A stretch of 64,000 bases of DNA from Cherax quadricarinatus (taxonomy: Eukaryota; Arthropoda; Malacostraca; Decapoda; Parastacidae). The stretch covers positions 25,278-89,277 of the forward strand of contig NW_027196491.1 of assembly GCF_038502225.1 (NCBI RefSeq), written 5' to 3'. A program made the position numbers and the translations under genes. This document shows, piece after piece, positions 8,442 through 19,515 of the stretch. Below the pieces are notes generated by a model, which did not search any database, was not told the origin of the DNA, and saw nothing but the letters and a program-made list of their open reading frames with translations. The stretch's first letter is position 1. Every line of letters begins with the position of its first letter.

Positions 8442-10845
8442 CTACTGATCATGGGTGACTTCAACCACAAGCCAATCGATTGGGAGAACTTAGAGCCACA
8501 TGGCAGCCAAGAAACGTGGAGGGCTAAGATGTTGGAGGTGGTACTGGAAAACCTGACGTGCCAACACTTAAGGGACGCTACCAAAGAGAGAGGAGATGAT
8601 GAACCTAGACCTAGTATTCACCTTGAGTAGTGCAGATATTGAGGACATCACATATGAAAGACCCCTTGGGACCAGTAATCATGTGGTTATGAGTTTCGAC
8701 TACATAGTAGAGTTACAAGTGGAAGGGGAAGCAGGATGGGCCGGCCGAATGAAGCCAACTACAAGGAAGGGGTGTACGTAGGCATGAAGAACTTCCTGCA
8801 CGAGGTTCAGTGAGACAGAGACCTGGCAGGGAAGTCCGTAAATGAGATGATGGAATATATGGCAACAATATGCAAGGAAGCTGAGAAGCGATTTGCACCC
8901 AAGGGTAACAGGAATAACGAAAAACCCAGGATGAGCCCGTAGTTCACTCAAGGTGCAGGGAGGCCAAAACCAAGTGTGCTAGGGAATGGAAGAAGTATAA
9001 AAGGCAAAGGACCCAAGAGAATAAGGAGAGCACACTTAGAGCCAAAAATGAATATGCACAGGTAAGAAGGGAGGCTCAAAGGCAATACGAGAACGACATA
9101 GCAGCGAAAGGCAAATCTGACCCAAAGCTGGTGTACAGCCACATAAGGAGGAATACAACAGTCAATAACCAGGTAATCAGGCTGAAGAAGGAATGGGGGG
9201 AGGTCACAAAAAAAATGACCACGAAGCATGTAAGGAACTCAACAGGAGATTCAAAGAAGTGTTAACAGAGGAGACAGAAGGACCTCCAGGAAGGCGGAGA
9301 GGTGGGGTACACCATCAAGTGTTGGGCACAATACATACAACCGAGGAAGAAGTGAAGAAGCTGCTCAGCGAGCTAGATACCTCAAAGGCGATGGGGATGG
9401 ATAATATCTCTCCATGGGTCCTGAGAGAGGGAGCAGAGGCGCTATGTGTACCCCTAACAACAATGTTCAACACATCTAACGATAGAGGGTGACTACCTAA
9501 AGTATGGAAGACAGCAAATGTAGTCCCAATTTTTAAAAAAAGGAGAAAGACACGAGGCATTAAATTACAGACCAGTGTCACTGACATGTATAGTATGCTA
9601 GGTCATGGAGAGGAATGAGCTTATGAACGACAGCCAGCATGTTTTCAGGGATGAGAAATCCTGTGTCACAAACCTACTGGAGTTCTATGACAGGGTGACT
9701 GCAGTAATGCAAGAGAGAGAAGGGTGAGTAGATTGCGTTTTCTTGGATCGTAAGGTGTTTGACACACTTCCACTCAAGAGATTACTGCATAAGCTGGAGG
9801 ACCAGGTAGGGATAACAGGGAAGGTACTGCAATGGATCAAGGAATACCTGTCAGGAGGACAACATCCAGTCATGATTCGTTGTGAGGTGTCAGAGTGGGC
9901 GTCTGTAACGAGCGGACGGAACGACAGGACGGAAGGAATAGACTCCTAAGTGTCCCTGTTTGCAGAGGATGTGAAGTTGATGAAACGAATTCACTCGAAC
10001 AAGGACTAGGCAGAACTACAGAGGGACCTGGACAGGCTGCAGGCATGGTCCGGCAACTGTCTTCTGGAGTTTAACCCCACCAAGCGCTTAGTCATAAAGA
10101 TTGGGGAAAGGCAAAGAAAACCACAAACGGAGTACAGCCAAGGTGGCCAGAGCCTACAAACCTCACTCAAGGAAAAGGATCTTTGGGTGAGTATAACACC
10201 GGGCACATGTAAGGTGCACAGCAACCAAATAACTGCTGCAGCATACAGGCGCCTGGCAAACCTGGTAACAGGACTTCAACATCTTAATAAGGAGTCATTC
10301 AGGACCCTGTATACTGTGTACATTAGGCCCATATTGGAATATGCAGCGCCAGTTTGAAACCCACACCTAGCCAAGCATGTAAGGAAACTAGAGAAAGTGC
10401 AAAGGTTTGCAACAAGACTAGTCCCGGAGCTAAGGGGTATGTCCTACGACGAGAGGTTAAGGGAAATCGACCTGACGACACTGGAAGGCAGGAGAGATAG
10501 GGAAGGATATGATAACGACATATAAAATACTGAGAGGAATCGACAAGGTGGACAGAGACAGGATGTTCCAGAGATGGGACACAAAAACAAGGGGCCACAG
10601 TTGGAAGTTGAAGACACAGATGAACCACACGGATGTTACGAAATATTTCTTCAGTCACAGAGTTGTCAGGAAGTGGAATAGTCTGGGAAGTGATGTAGTG
10701 GAGACAGGATCTATACATAGCTTTAAGGAAAGGTATGATACAGCTCAAGGAGCGGGTAGAGTGACCGAGCAGCGGCCAGTGGCTGAGACTCGACCCCTGC
10801 AACCACAACTAGGTGAGAGTACAAGTAGGTGAGTATACGCACACA
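8442..10845 (+). pseudogene. CR1-A ORF2 remainder: RT and C-terminus, decayed
   Basis: Continues from the endonuclease with GDFNHKPIDW, through a thumb/linker region (EEEVKKLLSELDTSKAMGMD near 9350, then the N-terminal RT block) and FDTLPLKRLLHKLEDQ near 9750. The PQGSVLGP block is deleted at about 9915, and the catalytic box reads FAED (9959-9970) instead of FADD, a lost catalytic Asp. The post-RT region and the tail near 10800 are present. With the endonuclease it is the longest family A copy here, about 3 kb, and clearly inactive. Confidence 0.85.
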
Positions 10846-11020
10846 AGGTGAACATTATTTTACTATAATGATTATGGAGCGCTAAACCCGTAGATATTAT
10901 ACAGCGCCTGGGGGGGGGGGAATGGAAGGTATTCAGGCTCAATTCAAGGAAGTGGAGAAAAGATCAAATTTCCAGATGACGAGCCCTCACCAGCATCAAG
11001 GAACCTCCCTTGAGGGTTAC
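10846..11020 (+). mobile_element. Short interspersed repeat with GCGCTAAACCCGT core
   Basis: Contains GGAGCGCTAAACCCGTAGA, a G-run at 10910-10919, and a tail ending CCCTTGAGG. Diverged relatives lie near 14345-14500 and 14697-14800. Family unclassified. Confidence 0.6.
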
Positions 11021-11335
11021 AAGGTGGACAGAGAAACGATGTTCCAGAGATGGGACACAACAACAAGGGGTCATAATTTGAAGTTAAGGATTCAGATGAG
11101 TCACAAGGATGTTAGGAAGTATTTTTTCTGTCATAGAGTTCTCAAGAAGTGGAACAGTTTGTAAAGTGAGGTAGTGGAGACAGGTAATATAAATTGCTTT
11201 AAACAGAGGTACTATAAGTTCATGGAGCAGGAATAGCATGGATCTAGTGGCGACCAGTGAAGACGCGGGCCCAGGAGCTGTAAATCGATTCATGTAACCA
11301 CAATTAGGTTATTACAATTAGGTGAGTGTACACAC
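11021..11335 (+). pseudogene. CR1-like family A, 3' fragment
   Basis: Starts at KVDRETMFQRWDTTTRG and reads through DVRKYFFCHRVLKKWNSL to a stop at 11162, then the tail ending in ATTAGGTGAGTGTACACACA. Confidence 0.85.
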
Positions 11336-11895
<560 letters not shown>

Positions 11896-12158
11896 ACTGT
11901 TCGTGTCGCAGGAGGCTGCGACAGAATTTATGTAGGTGAAACAGCAAGAAACCTCGAAACCCGCCTCAGTGAACACATTTATGCATGTAGGAAAAATAAC
12001 TTGAACAACGCCTCCATACAACACCGAAATTCCACCAGTCATCTTATGAAATTTAGGGGCGCCCGATTAGTGATCAAAGAAACTAATTTCTGCCTTGAAT
12101 CAGCACTAATCGCCGTTTCTAATAGTCGTAGCAATATTCCTCCTGAAAAAAAGTAAAC
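11896..12158 (+). pseudogene. PLE GIY-YIG endonuclease fragment, copy 2
   Basis: Homologous to the fragment at 2909-3373: GGCDRIYVGETARNLETRL, then SEHIYACRKNNLNNA and RLVIKETNF. It lacks the first GIY block and two segments, one of 12 bases (the RRRK motif) and one of about 45 bases, and the reading frame ends early at a TAA. Non-functional. Confidence 0.8.
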
Positions 12159-12435
12159 CCTGCCATCACATAGTCTCTTCTGTTAATACTACACAAGCAC
12201 ATTACAGAGGATGAACACTGAAACCGGCCTTCTCTAATCCAGCCTCCAATAGAAATATTTGTCTAACCTATTTTTATGCTAGCCAAGTAATAGCTTTTAT
12301 ATCCTTTTACTCATGTGCAAGTTGTTCTAACATATTGTGTTACTACTACTACTACAACTTATATCACTACTACTACTACCACTAGTATTATACCTCACTC
12401 TAAGCTTATATATATACCCTCCGTGTCCATGTATT
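12159..12435 (+). mobile_element. PLE 3' UTR, copy 2
   Basis: Matches 3374-3640, including the trinucleotide tract (12341-12386), but is cut just before the hammerhead motif, where CR1-A sequence resumes at 12436. Confidence 0.75.
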
Positions 12436-14312
12436 GCTTGTCCTCGGACACTGAGGATATCACATATCAATGGCCCCTTGGAGCTAGTGATAACGTAGTT
12501 CTGAGCTTCTAATACATAGTTGAGTTACAAGTGGAGAGGGTAACAGGATTAGGATGGGGAAAGTCAAACTACAAAAGGGGGGACTACACAGGTATAAGGA
12601 ACTTCCTGCAGGAGGTTCAGTGGGAGAGAGAATTGGTAGGAAAGTTAGTAAATGAAATGATTGACTACGTAACAACAAGATGCAAGGAGGCAAAGGAAAG
12701 GTTTGTTCCCAAGGGCAACAGAAATAATGGGAAGACCAGAATGAACCCTTGGTTTACCAAAAGGTGTAGGGAGGCAAAAAGTAAGTGCACTAAAGAATGG
12801 AAAAAGTACAGAAGACAAAAGACCCAGGAAAATAAAGAGATTAGTCGTAGAGGTCAAGTCTGACCCGAACCTGTTGACTAGCCACAACTACCTGAGCTAT
12901 GGAAGACGGCAAATGTAGTCTCCATTTTTATGAAAGGAGACAGACACGAGGCACTAAACTATAGACCAGTGTCCCTGACATGTATTGTATGCAAAGTCGT
13001 GGAGAGAATTATCAGGAGGAGAGTGGTGGAGCACCTAGAATAAACGACAACCAGCACAGATTCATGGAAGGCAAATCCTGTTTCACAAACCTACTGGAGT
13101 TTTATGACAAGGTAACAAAAGTAAGACACGAGAGACAGGGGTGGGTAAATTGAATTTTCTTGGACTGTAAGAAGGCCTTCGACACAGTTTCTCACGAGGG
13201 AATGATGCAAAAGCTAGAGAATCAGGCACATATAGCAGAATGGGCACTGCAATGGATCAGAGAATACCTGACAGGAAGGCAACAACGACTCATGGTACGT
13301 GACGAGGTATCACAGTGGGCACCTGTGACGAACTGGGTTCCTCAGGGGTCAGTCCTAGGACCAGTGTTATTCCTGGTATATGAGAATGACATGATGGAAG
13401 GGATAGACTCAGAAGTGTTCCTGTTTGCAGATAATATGAATTTAATAAGGAGAATTAAATCAGATGAGGACCAGGCAGGACTACAAAGAGACATGGACAG
13501 GCTGGAAGCTTGGTCCAGCAACTGGCTCCTCGAGCTTAATCTCGCCAAATGCAAAGTCATGAAGATCGGGGAAGGGCAAAGAAGATCGCAGACAGAGTAT
13601 AGGTAAGGTGGCCAAAGACTGCAAACCTCACTCAAGAAAGAGGATCTTAGGGTGAGTATAATACCGAGCACATCTTCTGAGGTGCACATCAACTAAATAA
13701 CTGCTGCAGCCTATGGGCGCTTGGCAAATCTGAGAATAGCACTCCGATACCTCAGTAAGGAATCGTTCAAGACTCTGTACACCGTGTACGTCAGGGCCAT
13801 ACTGGAGTATGCAGCACCAGTTTGGAACCCACACCTGGTCAAGCACATCAAAAAATTAGAGAAAGTGCAAAGGTTTGCAAGAAGGCTAGTTACAGAGCTA
13901 AGGGAAATGTCCTACGAAGAAAGGTTAAGGGAAATCGGCCTGACGACACTGGAGGACAAGAAGGTTAGGGTAGACATGAAAACGACATAAAAAATACTGC
14001 GAGGAATTGACATGGTGGACAGAGACAGGATGTTCCAGAGAGGGGACTCGGAAACAAGGGGTCATAATTGAAAGTTGAAGACTCAGATGAGGGAAAGAGA
14101 TGTTAGGAAGTATTTTTTCAGCCATAGAGTTGTCGAGATGAAGAATAGTCTGGCAAGTGACCTAGTGGAGGCAGGAACCATACATAGCTTTAAGACAAAG
14201 TATGATAAAGCTCATGGAGCAGGGAGAGAGTGGACGTAGCAGCGATCAGTGAAGAGGCGGGGCCAGGAGCTGTGACTCGACCCCTGCAACCAAGACTAGG
14301 CGAGTACACACA
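12436..14312 (+). pseudogene. CR1-like family A, RT and 3' end
   Basis: Begins in the post-endonuclease region, has a deletion at about 12866, then covers most of the RT. The 148-codon frame at 13160 holds FLVYENDMME, PQGSVLGPVLFL and the catalytic box written FADN (13424-13435), a lost second Asp. A second frame at 13721 has the VQRFARRLVTELREMSYEE block. Ends in the family tail near 14305. Several frameshifts; inactive. Confidence 0.85.
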
Positions 14313-14344
14313 CAAGTTTCACCATTGTGGATAATATATTGTTA

Positions 14345-14500
14345 TTGTGTTTTTATTGATTTATTATTTTTATGAGAAGAGCTAAACCCGTGTAAGTCAT
14401 GGAGAACCTGGGAAATTGGTGACAATACATTTTTTTTCAAAGGAAAAAGGAGAATAGCTCCAGTTTCCTGAATCAAAAGCGTTTGCTGGAATCAATGGAA
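14345..14500 (+). mobile_element. Diverged GCTAAACCCGT interspersed repeat
   Basis: AGAGCTAAACCCGTGTAAGTCA and the following CCTGGGAAATTGG resemble the repeat at 10846-11020. Confidence 0.45.
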
Positions 14501-14501
14501 T

Positions 14502-14606
14502 CAACAGCCTGGTTGATCAGGCGCTGATCCACCAGGAGGCCTGGTCACAGACCGGGCCGCGGGGGCGTTGACCCCCGAAACTCTCTCCAGGTAAACTCCA
14601 GGTTAA
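14502..14606 (+). pseudogene. LINE family D 3' terminus
   Basis: GCCTGGTTGATCAGGCGCTG through CTCTCCAGGTAAACTCCAGG is the 3' end of the family whose coding end lies at 48228-48725 on the other strand. Confidence 0.75.
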
Positions 14607-15059
14607 CGCGGATTGATGTTAATTAAGCTGGGATTACAGTGCATAGTGTACACTTATGTATTGAAAAGTGACTGAAATACGTCTAGTATTATAATTAATT
14701 TTATGATTATTATTATTACATTATTACGGAAGCGCTAAATACGGAGAGGGTGGCACAGTGCCTGAGAAATAATCAGGTTTGATCCATGAAATACGAAAAT
14801 AGCGAATGAATTCCAACCAAAACCACTGCCACATCTAATAATGCCCATTGATCTCTTGAAGCTACACATTAAAGTCATTGTTTGAGCACAAAGATAAATC
14901 TCTCCCTCACCTCCCAGACTGGCTTATAAGACAACCGGGACACCACCAAGTATATCCAGACCTGCTGGATACACTTTCATTGTAGAGTATTAACTTGGAG
15001 CTGAATTCAGCATTTGTGTTCTTTAGGGGATATGATCCTGTGAAAATCAGTAGAGATTC
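14607..15059. other. Mostly unassigned; one more GCGCTAAA repeat
   Basis: A degenerate copy of the GCGCTAAAC repeat lies near 14697-14800. The rest, up to the minisatellite, has no recognisable feature. Confidence 0.5.
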
Positions 15060-15616
15060 GGGTACTAGTTGTTGTAGCAGGCACTGAACCATGATGCCTG
15101 CTGTAGCACAGTGAGCAGTAACTGTTGTTGTTGTTGTTGTTGTTGTAGACACTGAACCATGATGCCTGCTGTAGCACAGTGAGCAGCAACTGTTGTTGTT
15201 GTTGTTGTTGTTGTTGTTGTAGACACTGAACCATGATGCCTGCTGTAGCACAGTGAGCATTAACTGTTGTTGTTGTTGTTGTTGTTGTTGTTGTAGACAC
15301 TGAACCATGATGCCTGCTGTAGCACAGTGAGCATTAACTGTTGTTGTTGTTGTTGTTGTTGTTGTTGTAGACACTGAACCATGATGCCTGCTGTAGCACA
15401 GTGAGCAGTAACTGTTGTTGTTGTTGTTGTTGTAGACACTGAACCATGATGCCTGCTGTAGCACAGTGAGCAGTAACTGTTGTTGTTGTTGTTGTTGTTG
15501 TTGTTGTAGCAGGCACTGAACCATGATGCCTGCTGTAGCACAGTGAGCAGTAACTGTTGTTGTTGTTGTAGCAGGCACTGAACCATGATGCCTGCTGTAG
15601 CACAGTGAGCAGTAAC

Positions 15617-15679
<63 letters not shown>

Positions 15680-15820
15680 AGCGGGCACTGAACCATGATG
15701 CCTGCTGTAGCGCAGTGAGCATTAACTGTTGTTGTTGTTGTTGTTGTTGTTGTTGTAGCAAACACTGAACCATGATGCCTGCTGTAGCACAGTGAGCAGT
15801 AACTTAAGTTGTAGCAGGCA
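15060..15820. repeat. Minisatellite with embedded (GTT)n
   Basis: Ten copies of ACCATGATGCCTGCTGTAGC spaced by CAGTGAGCA(G/T)TAACTGTT and GTT runs of 4 to about 25 units. Unit length therefore varies from about 60 to 110 bp. The unit looks like a diverged dimer of the 32-bp unit at 15990-16645. Open frames on the minus strand (poly-Gln/Asn/Thr) are products of the repeat. Confidence 0.9.
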
Positions 15821-15989
15821 CTAAGCACCAATGTCAGTTGAATCAAGCGCTGGTCAGTGAATCCTGCTGAAGCAGGCATGGTACAGTGATGACAGGTGTA
15901 GCAAAAGCAAAAGTGATACCAGTTGAAGCAAACACAACAGTGATATTTGGTAAATGAGGCAATGGAGATAGCAGGCACGGAACATTGAT
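15821..15989. repeat. Diverged spacer between two arrays
   Basis: Contains scattered half-matches to the flanking units (GATACCAGTTGAAGC near 15920) and appears to be decayed array. Confidence 0.5.
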
Positions 15990-16690
15990 GTCATTTACAA
16001 CAAGCACTGTGCAGTGATACCAGTTGTTGTAGCAGACACTGAGCAGTGATACCAGTTGTTGTAGCAGACACTGAGCAGCGATACCAGTTATTGTAGCAGA
16101 CCCAGCAGTGATATTAGTTGTTGTAGCAGACATTGAGCAGTGATACCAGTTTCTGTAGCAGACAGCAGTGATACCAGTTGTTGTAGCAGACACTGAACAG
16201 TGATACCAGTTGCTGTAGCAGACACTGAACAGTGATACCAGTTGTTGTAGTAGGCAGTGGCTCCAGTTGTTGTAGCAGACACTGAGCAGTGATACCAGTT
16301 GTTGTAGTAGGCAATGAGCAGTGATACCAGTTATTGTAGCAGACACTGAGCAGTGGCTCCAGTTGTTGTAGCAGACACTGAACAGTGAGACCAGTTGTTG
16401 TAGCAGACACTGAGCAGTGATACCAGTTGTTGTAGTAGGCAATGAGCAGTGATACCAGTTATTGTAGCAGACACTGAGCAGTGGCTCCAGTTGTTGTAGC
16501 AGACACTGAGCAGTGATACCAGTTGTTGTAGCAGACACTGAGCAGTGATACCAGTTGTTGTAGCAGACACTGAGCAGTGATACCAGTTGTTGTAGCAGAC
16601 ACTGAGCAGTGATACCAGTTGTTGTAGCAGACACTGAACAGTTATTCTAGTTGATGTAGACACTATACATTGATGCCAGTTTTTGCAACA
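15990..16690. repeat. 32-bp minisatellite
   Basis: About 20 tandem copies of CAGTGATACCAGTTGTTGTA plus GCAGACACTGAG, with single-base variants such as GGCTCC for GATACC. Decays at both ends. The minus-strand frame is open because of the repeat. Confidence 0.95.
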
Positions 16691-16764
16691 TTTAGACACT
16701 GAAAGATGTCACATGTTGCAACAGACACTAAACAGCGTCTGTTTCAACAGACACTGTTTAAAGT

Positions 16765-16905
16765 CTGTAACGTTATATATATAGCCGTCCTGCTCCACCT
16801 CTGTTAGTGTGACTTTGTCAATGGTCCAAGTCGGACCGAAACGTCGTCGTAAGCTTCTCTCTTTTGTGAAACATAGTAAATTTGTCAGCCATCAACCCAT
16901 CACAA
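16765..16905 (+). ncRNA. Degenerate hammerhead-like PLE terminus
   Basis: GGTCC/GGACC stem II (16823-16837), GAAA at 16838-16841, ACGU then C, and stem I GAC/GUC (16811-16813 with 16846-16848) keep the HHR layout, but the core between stem I and stem II reads UUUGUCAAU, which departs from consensus. Followed by a poly(A)-like run near 16905. Confidence 0.45.
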
Positions 16906-16971
16906 AAAAAAAATGTTTCCATATATTTTCAATTTTCTTTTTGTTATATTCTATTTGTTATTATACTTGAT

Positions 16972-17131
16972 AAAAAGAAATCAACAATCAACAATTCCGA
17001 ATGATAAAAAAAACAGGATTGGTGAGCATTAAATTCTGAATATAATAAGAAATATATGAAAACGATTTTTTTCTCATCAATCCTGTGTTTTTTTTATCAT
17101 ACAGAATTGTTGATTGTTGATTTTTTTATCA
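16972..17131. mobile_element. Foldback element with ~50-bp arms
   Basis: TGATAAAAAGAAATCAACAA at the left and its near-complement at the right (TTGTTGATTTTTTTATCATT) bound arms of about 50 bp around a 50-bp loop. Likely a small MITE; no duplication is obvious. Confidence 0.6.
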
Positions 17132-17284
17132 TTCAAGATTGATAAGGAATAAGTAATTGCCCACTACTACACTGCTTCCTCTCTCATTTGTGCCCAGTTA
17201 GGGTTAAAATATAATTGGAAAATTGGCACCTTCATAGTCCAATAAAAATCCGAGTCTTCGTCTTAGTAAGACATACTAGCACTC

Positions 17285-17285
<1 letters not shown>

Positions 17286-17342
<57 letters not shown>
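17286..17342. repeat. (AAT)n microsatellite
   Basis: Nineteen or so AAT units. Confidence 0.95.
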
Positions 17343-17449
17343 TTTCTTTCTACAGGTATATGGAACAACTTATACAAACCTAGCTCACTTCAGTGACATA
17401 CTTTATAGAAAGCTCCTAAGTTATGTAGAGCAGTTCGGGTAACTTAGAT

Positions 17450-17605
17450 AAATTTTGTCCCCAGGACGCTACCCACACCAGTTGGTAAACACCCAGTTAC
17501 CTACTTATTGCTGAGGTGAATAGGGACAGCAGCTGCCTTAATTAAGGAAACACTCCCAATGTTTCCCCCCGAACCGGGTATCGAACCACGGGTCTCAGTG
17601 TCCCG
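17450..17605 (-). mobile_element. tRNA-derived SINE, minus copy
   Basis: Minus strand has a B-box-like GGTTCGATACC near 17575-17585 followed by GGAAACATTGGGAGTGTTTCC, then CACCTCAGCAATAAGTAGGT and ACTGGTGTGGGTAGCGTCCT, the body shared with the SINE at 53324-53612. Head-to-head with the next copy. Confidence 0.75.
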
Positions 17606-17800
17606 TCGTTCGATCGGTAGCGTACTCAGCTCACACACTCAGGTACAGAGTTCGAATCTTCGGTACCGCTGGAGAACATTAGGACGTGTTTCCGTAAGAA
17701 ACGTGCTGTCCTTGTTCACTCATCAGTATAAAATGGGTACGTGGATGTTAGTCGACTGGTTTGGGTCGCATCCTGGAACAAAACTTACCTAATTTGCCCG
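17606..17800 (+). mobile_element. tRNA-derived SINE, plus copy
   Basis: A-box-like TCGGTAGCGTACTCAG, B-box-like GAGTTCGAATCT near 17650, then GACGTGTTTCC and GTTAGTCGACTGGTTTGGGT as in the 53.3-kb SINE. Confidence 0.75.
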
Positions 17801-17885
17801 AAATACTCTGCATAACAAGCGGCTTTCTATATAGTAGTTTGTCATTGATGTCAGCTAGGCCTATATACCATGTACATGTGTGAGC
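17800..17885 (+). mobile_element. LINE/SINE 3' tail segment
   Basis: TGCCCGAAATACTCTGCATA... matches the 3' terminal motif also seen near 63740 and in the family F 3' end (GCCCGAAATGCCTAGCCATG), suggesting a tail shared between SINE and LINE. Confidence 0.5.
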
Positions 17886-18084
17886 TGGGTGCGCTACCAC
17901 CCGAGCAATGGGACATCCTAAACCCAGCATGTGTGGATTAGGATGGAACTATTTCCTCATTGAATCTCTACAGAAAATGGTTTCTGTTATGAGGACCTTT
18001 GGAGTTGCCTGGGATGCCCTCTGAATATATTTTCTTTATTGCTGCAGTGTCTGAGAAACGGGACTCAAAGGCCTTCCGACCACA

Positions 18085-18200
18085 GGTACAAAGGAAGCTT
18101 TTATTATGACAACGTTTCGCTCTATGTAGAGATTTAGTAGACTGGCAGAAAGGATAAAAGACAAGACCTCGATACACATCTGGAAGAAGTGTTAGCAAGC
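18085..18200 (-). ncRNA. Degenerate hammerhead-like PLE terminus, minus strand
   Basis: Minus strand has stem II CUCU/AGAG, GAAA (rc at 18115-18118) and ACGUU, followed by GTCATAATAAAAGC as in other PLE ends; the core has lost the consensus. Confidence 0.4.
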
Positions 18201-19515
18201 AGACGAGTTTCTTGCAGAACTGGAGAGTTTAAATCATTGTGGAGGAATGTAACGCTGTTATTGACTTCACGACGCTGAGGTTTCCTTCATATTTCATTCA
18301 CGGTTACACTAGATCTCAAAGAATGCTCTCTACTAATGGCAATGACTGCAAAAGACACTGAAGGTTTTGCTCGTCTAACCGAGACCTTCCGCTGGCTTAC
18401 TCAGCCTACTTGTTAACCCTCCGAAAATGTGATATTTAATTTAATTTCTGAAGTGGATACAATATATTACAACATATTGATGTCAATATACTTCTGTGAA
18501 TTGTTTATTAATTTGAATTTATAAAGTTCTTTTCTTTTTATTTGTAGGTATGTTATTTGATATACGTACTTTGAAATTTATTTTGGTAAAAAATTTAATA
18601 AATTCTAAAACTTTAAGTAATTAAGTGTACAGCAGGTGTAATTAAAATTTTAAATTACCCTATGTTGTTTTAGACATTATTTTGATATGAGTTTAAAACT
18701 GTACTGAGGAATAAAGAATTTTGGGGAGATTTTCTTTTCGAAAACCGTATCTTAGGCGCCTGACTGAGTTTATACGGCATTTGAAGGTCCTCTGAACATG
18801 TTTTCAATTCTACAACTTCCAGTTATTTCAAGTCCCAGTTATTATGAGCCCAGGACGTCAGTAATCATATTTAATGCTTCTGGAGTGCTTCTAGGAGTAC
18901 TGAAGGTGGTCGGGGCGTGAGCTGTGAAGAGTGCTTGTCAAGGGCCCTAGGGAGGTAATCTGCTCTGTGGAGAATTTATTGCCTCGATTTGTATAGGGTG
19001 AAACTCGGAATGAATGTAACAGCTAGTGTCATCTTTTGTGAATGAAGGGTTCGGAATTCAAGGCTGCGAGATTTAATGTGACTTTCTTTTAAGATATATA
19101 AATATGGTTTGTTGGTATACTGTATTCTCTAAAAATAAGAGAATATTGTACATAATAGTTAAGATGCTATATTTCTACGGAATTTGTAGAGTTAACGATT
19201 AAATACAAGACACAATAAGATAATCCTAGATTCCCTAGCTCTCTTTTTATTTAGGGAAAGAAAGGGGGATGTGAGAACTATATCAGTGGATGCCTCCCGG
19301 TGGGAACAATTAATGGACTACCATATATCTACCACACGTTAGTTCAACATTTCCAAACATTCTGCGACTCTAAGTTGACCCTCTATCTGTGTTGGTATGC
19401 TCACTCGTATAAAAAAAAGAAATTATAGTGCTGTAATTATGGAGAAGTGAAAGAAGATAAGAAGGACGAAGGAAAAAAGAAGAGGAGAAAAAGGAGAGGA
19501 AGGCTAATTAGCATG
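18200..19515. other. No recognisable gene
   Basis: AT-rich apparently single-copy DNA. No domain, RNA or repeat recognised; purine-rich GAAG stretch near 19440-19500 borders the minisatellite. Confidence 0.6.

Noticed and set aside
14907..16699. Gln/Asn/Thr-rich frames up to 288 codons
   Set aside because: Produced by (GTT)n and the 32-bp minisatellite; alternate frames are equally open.
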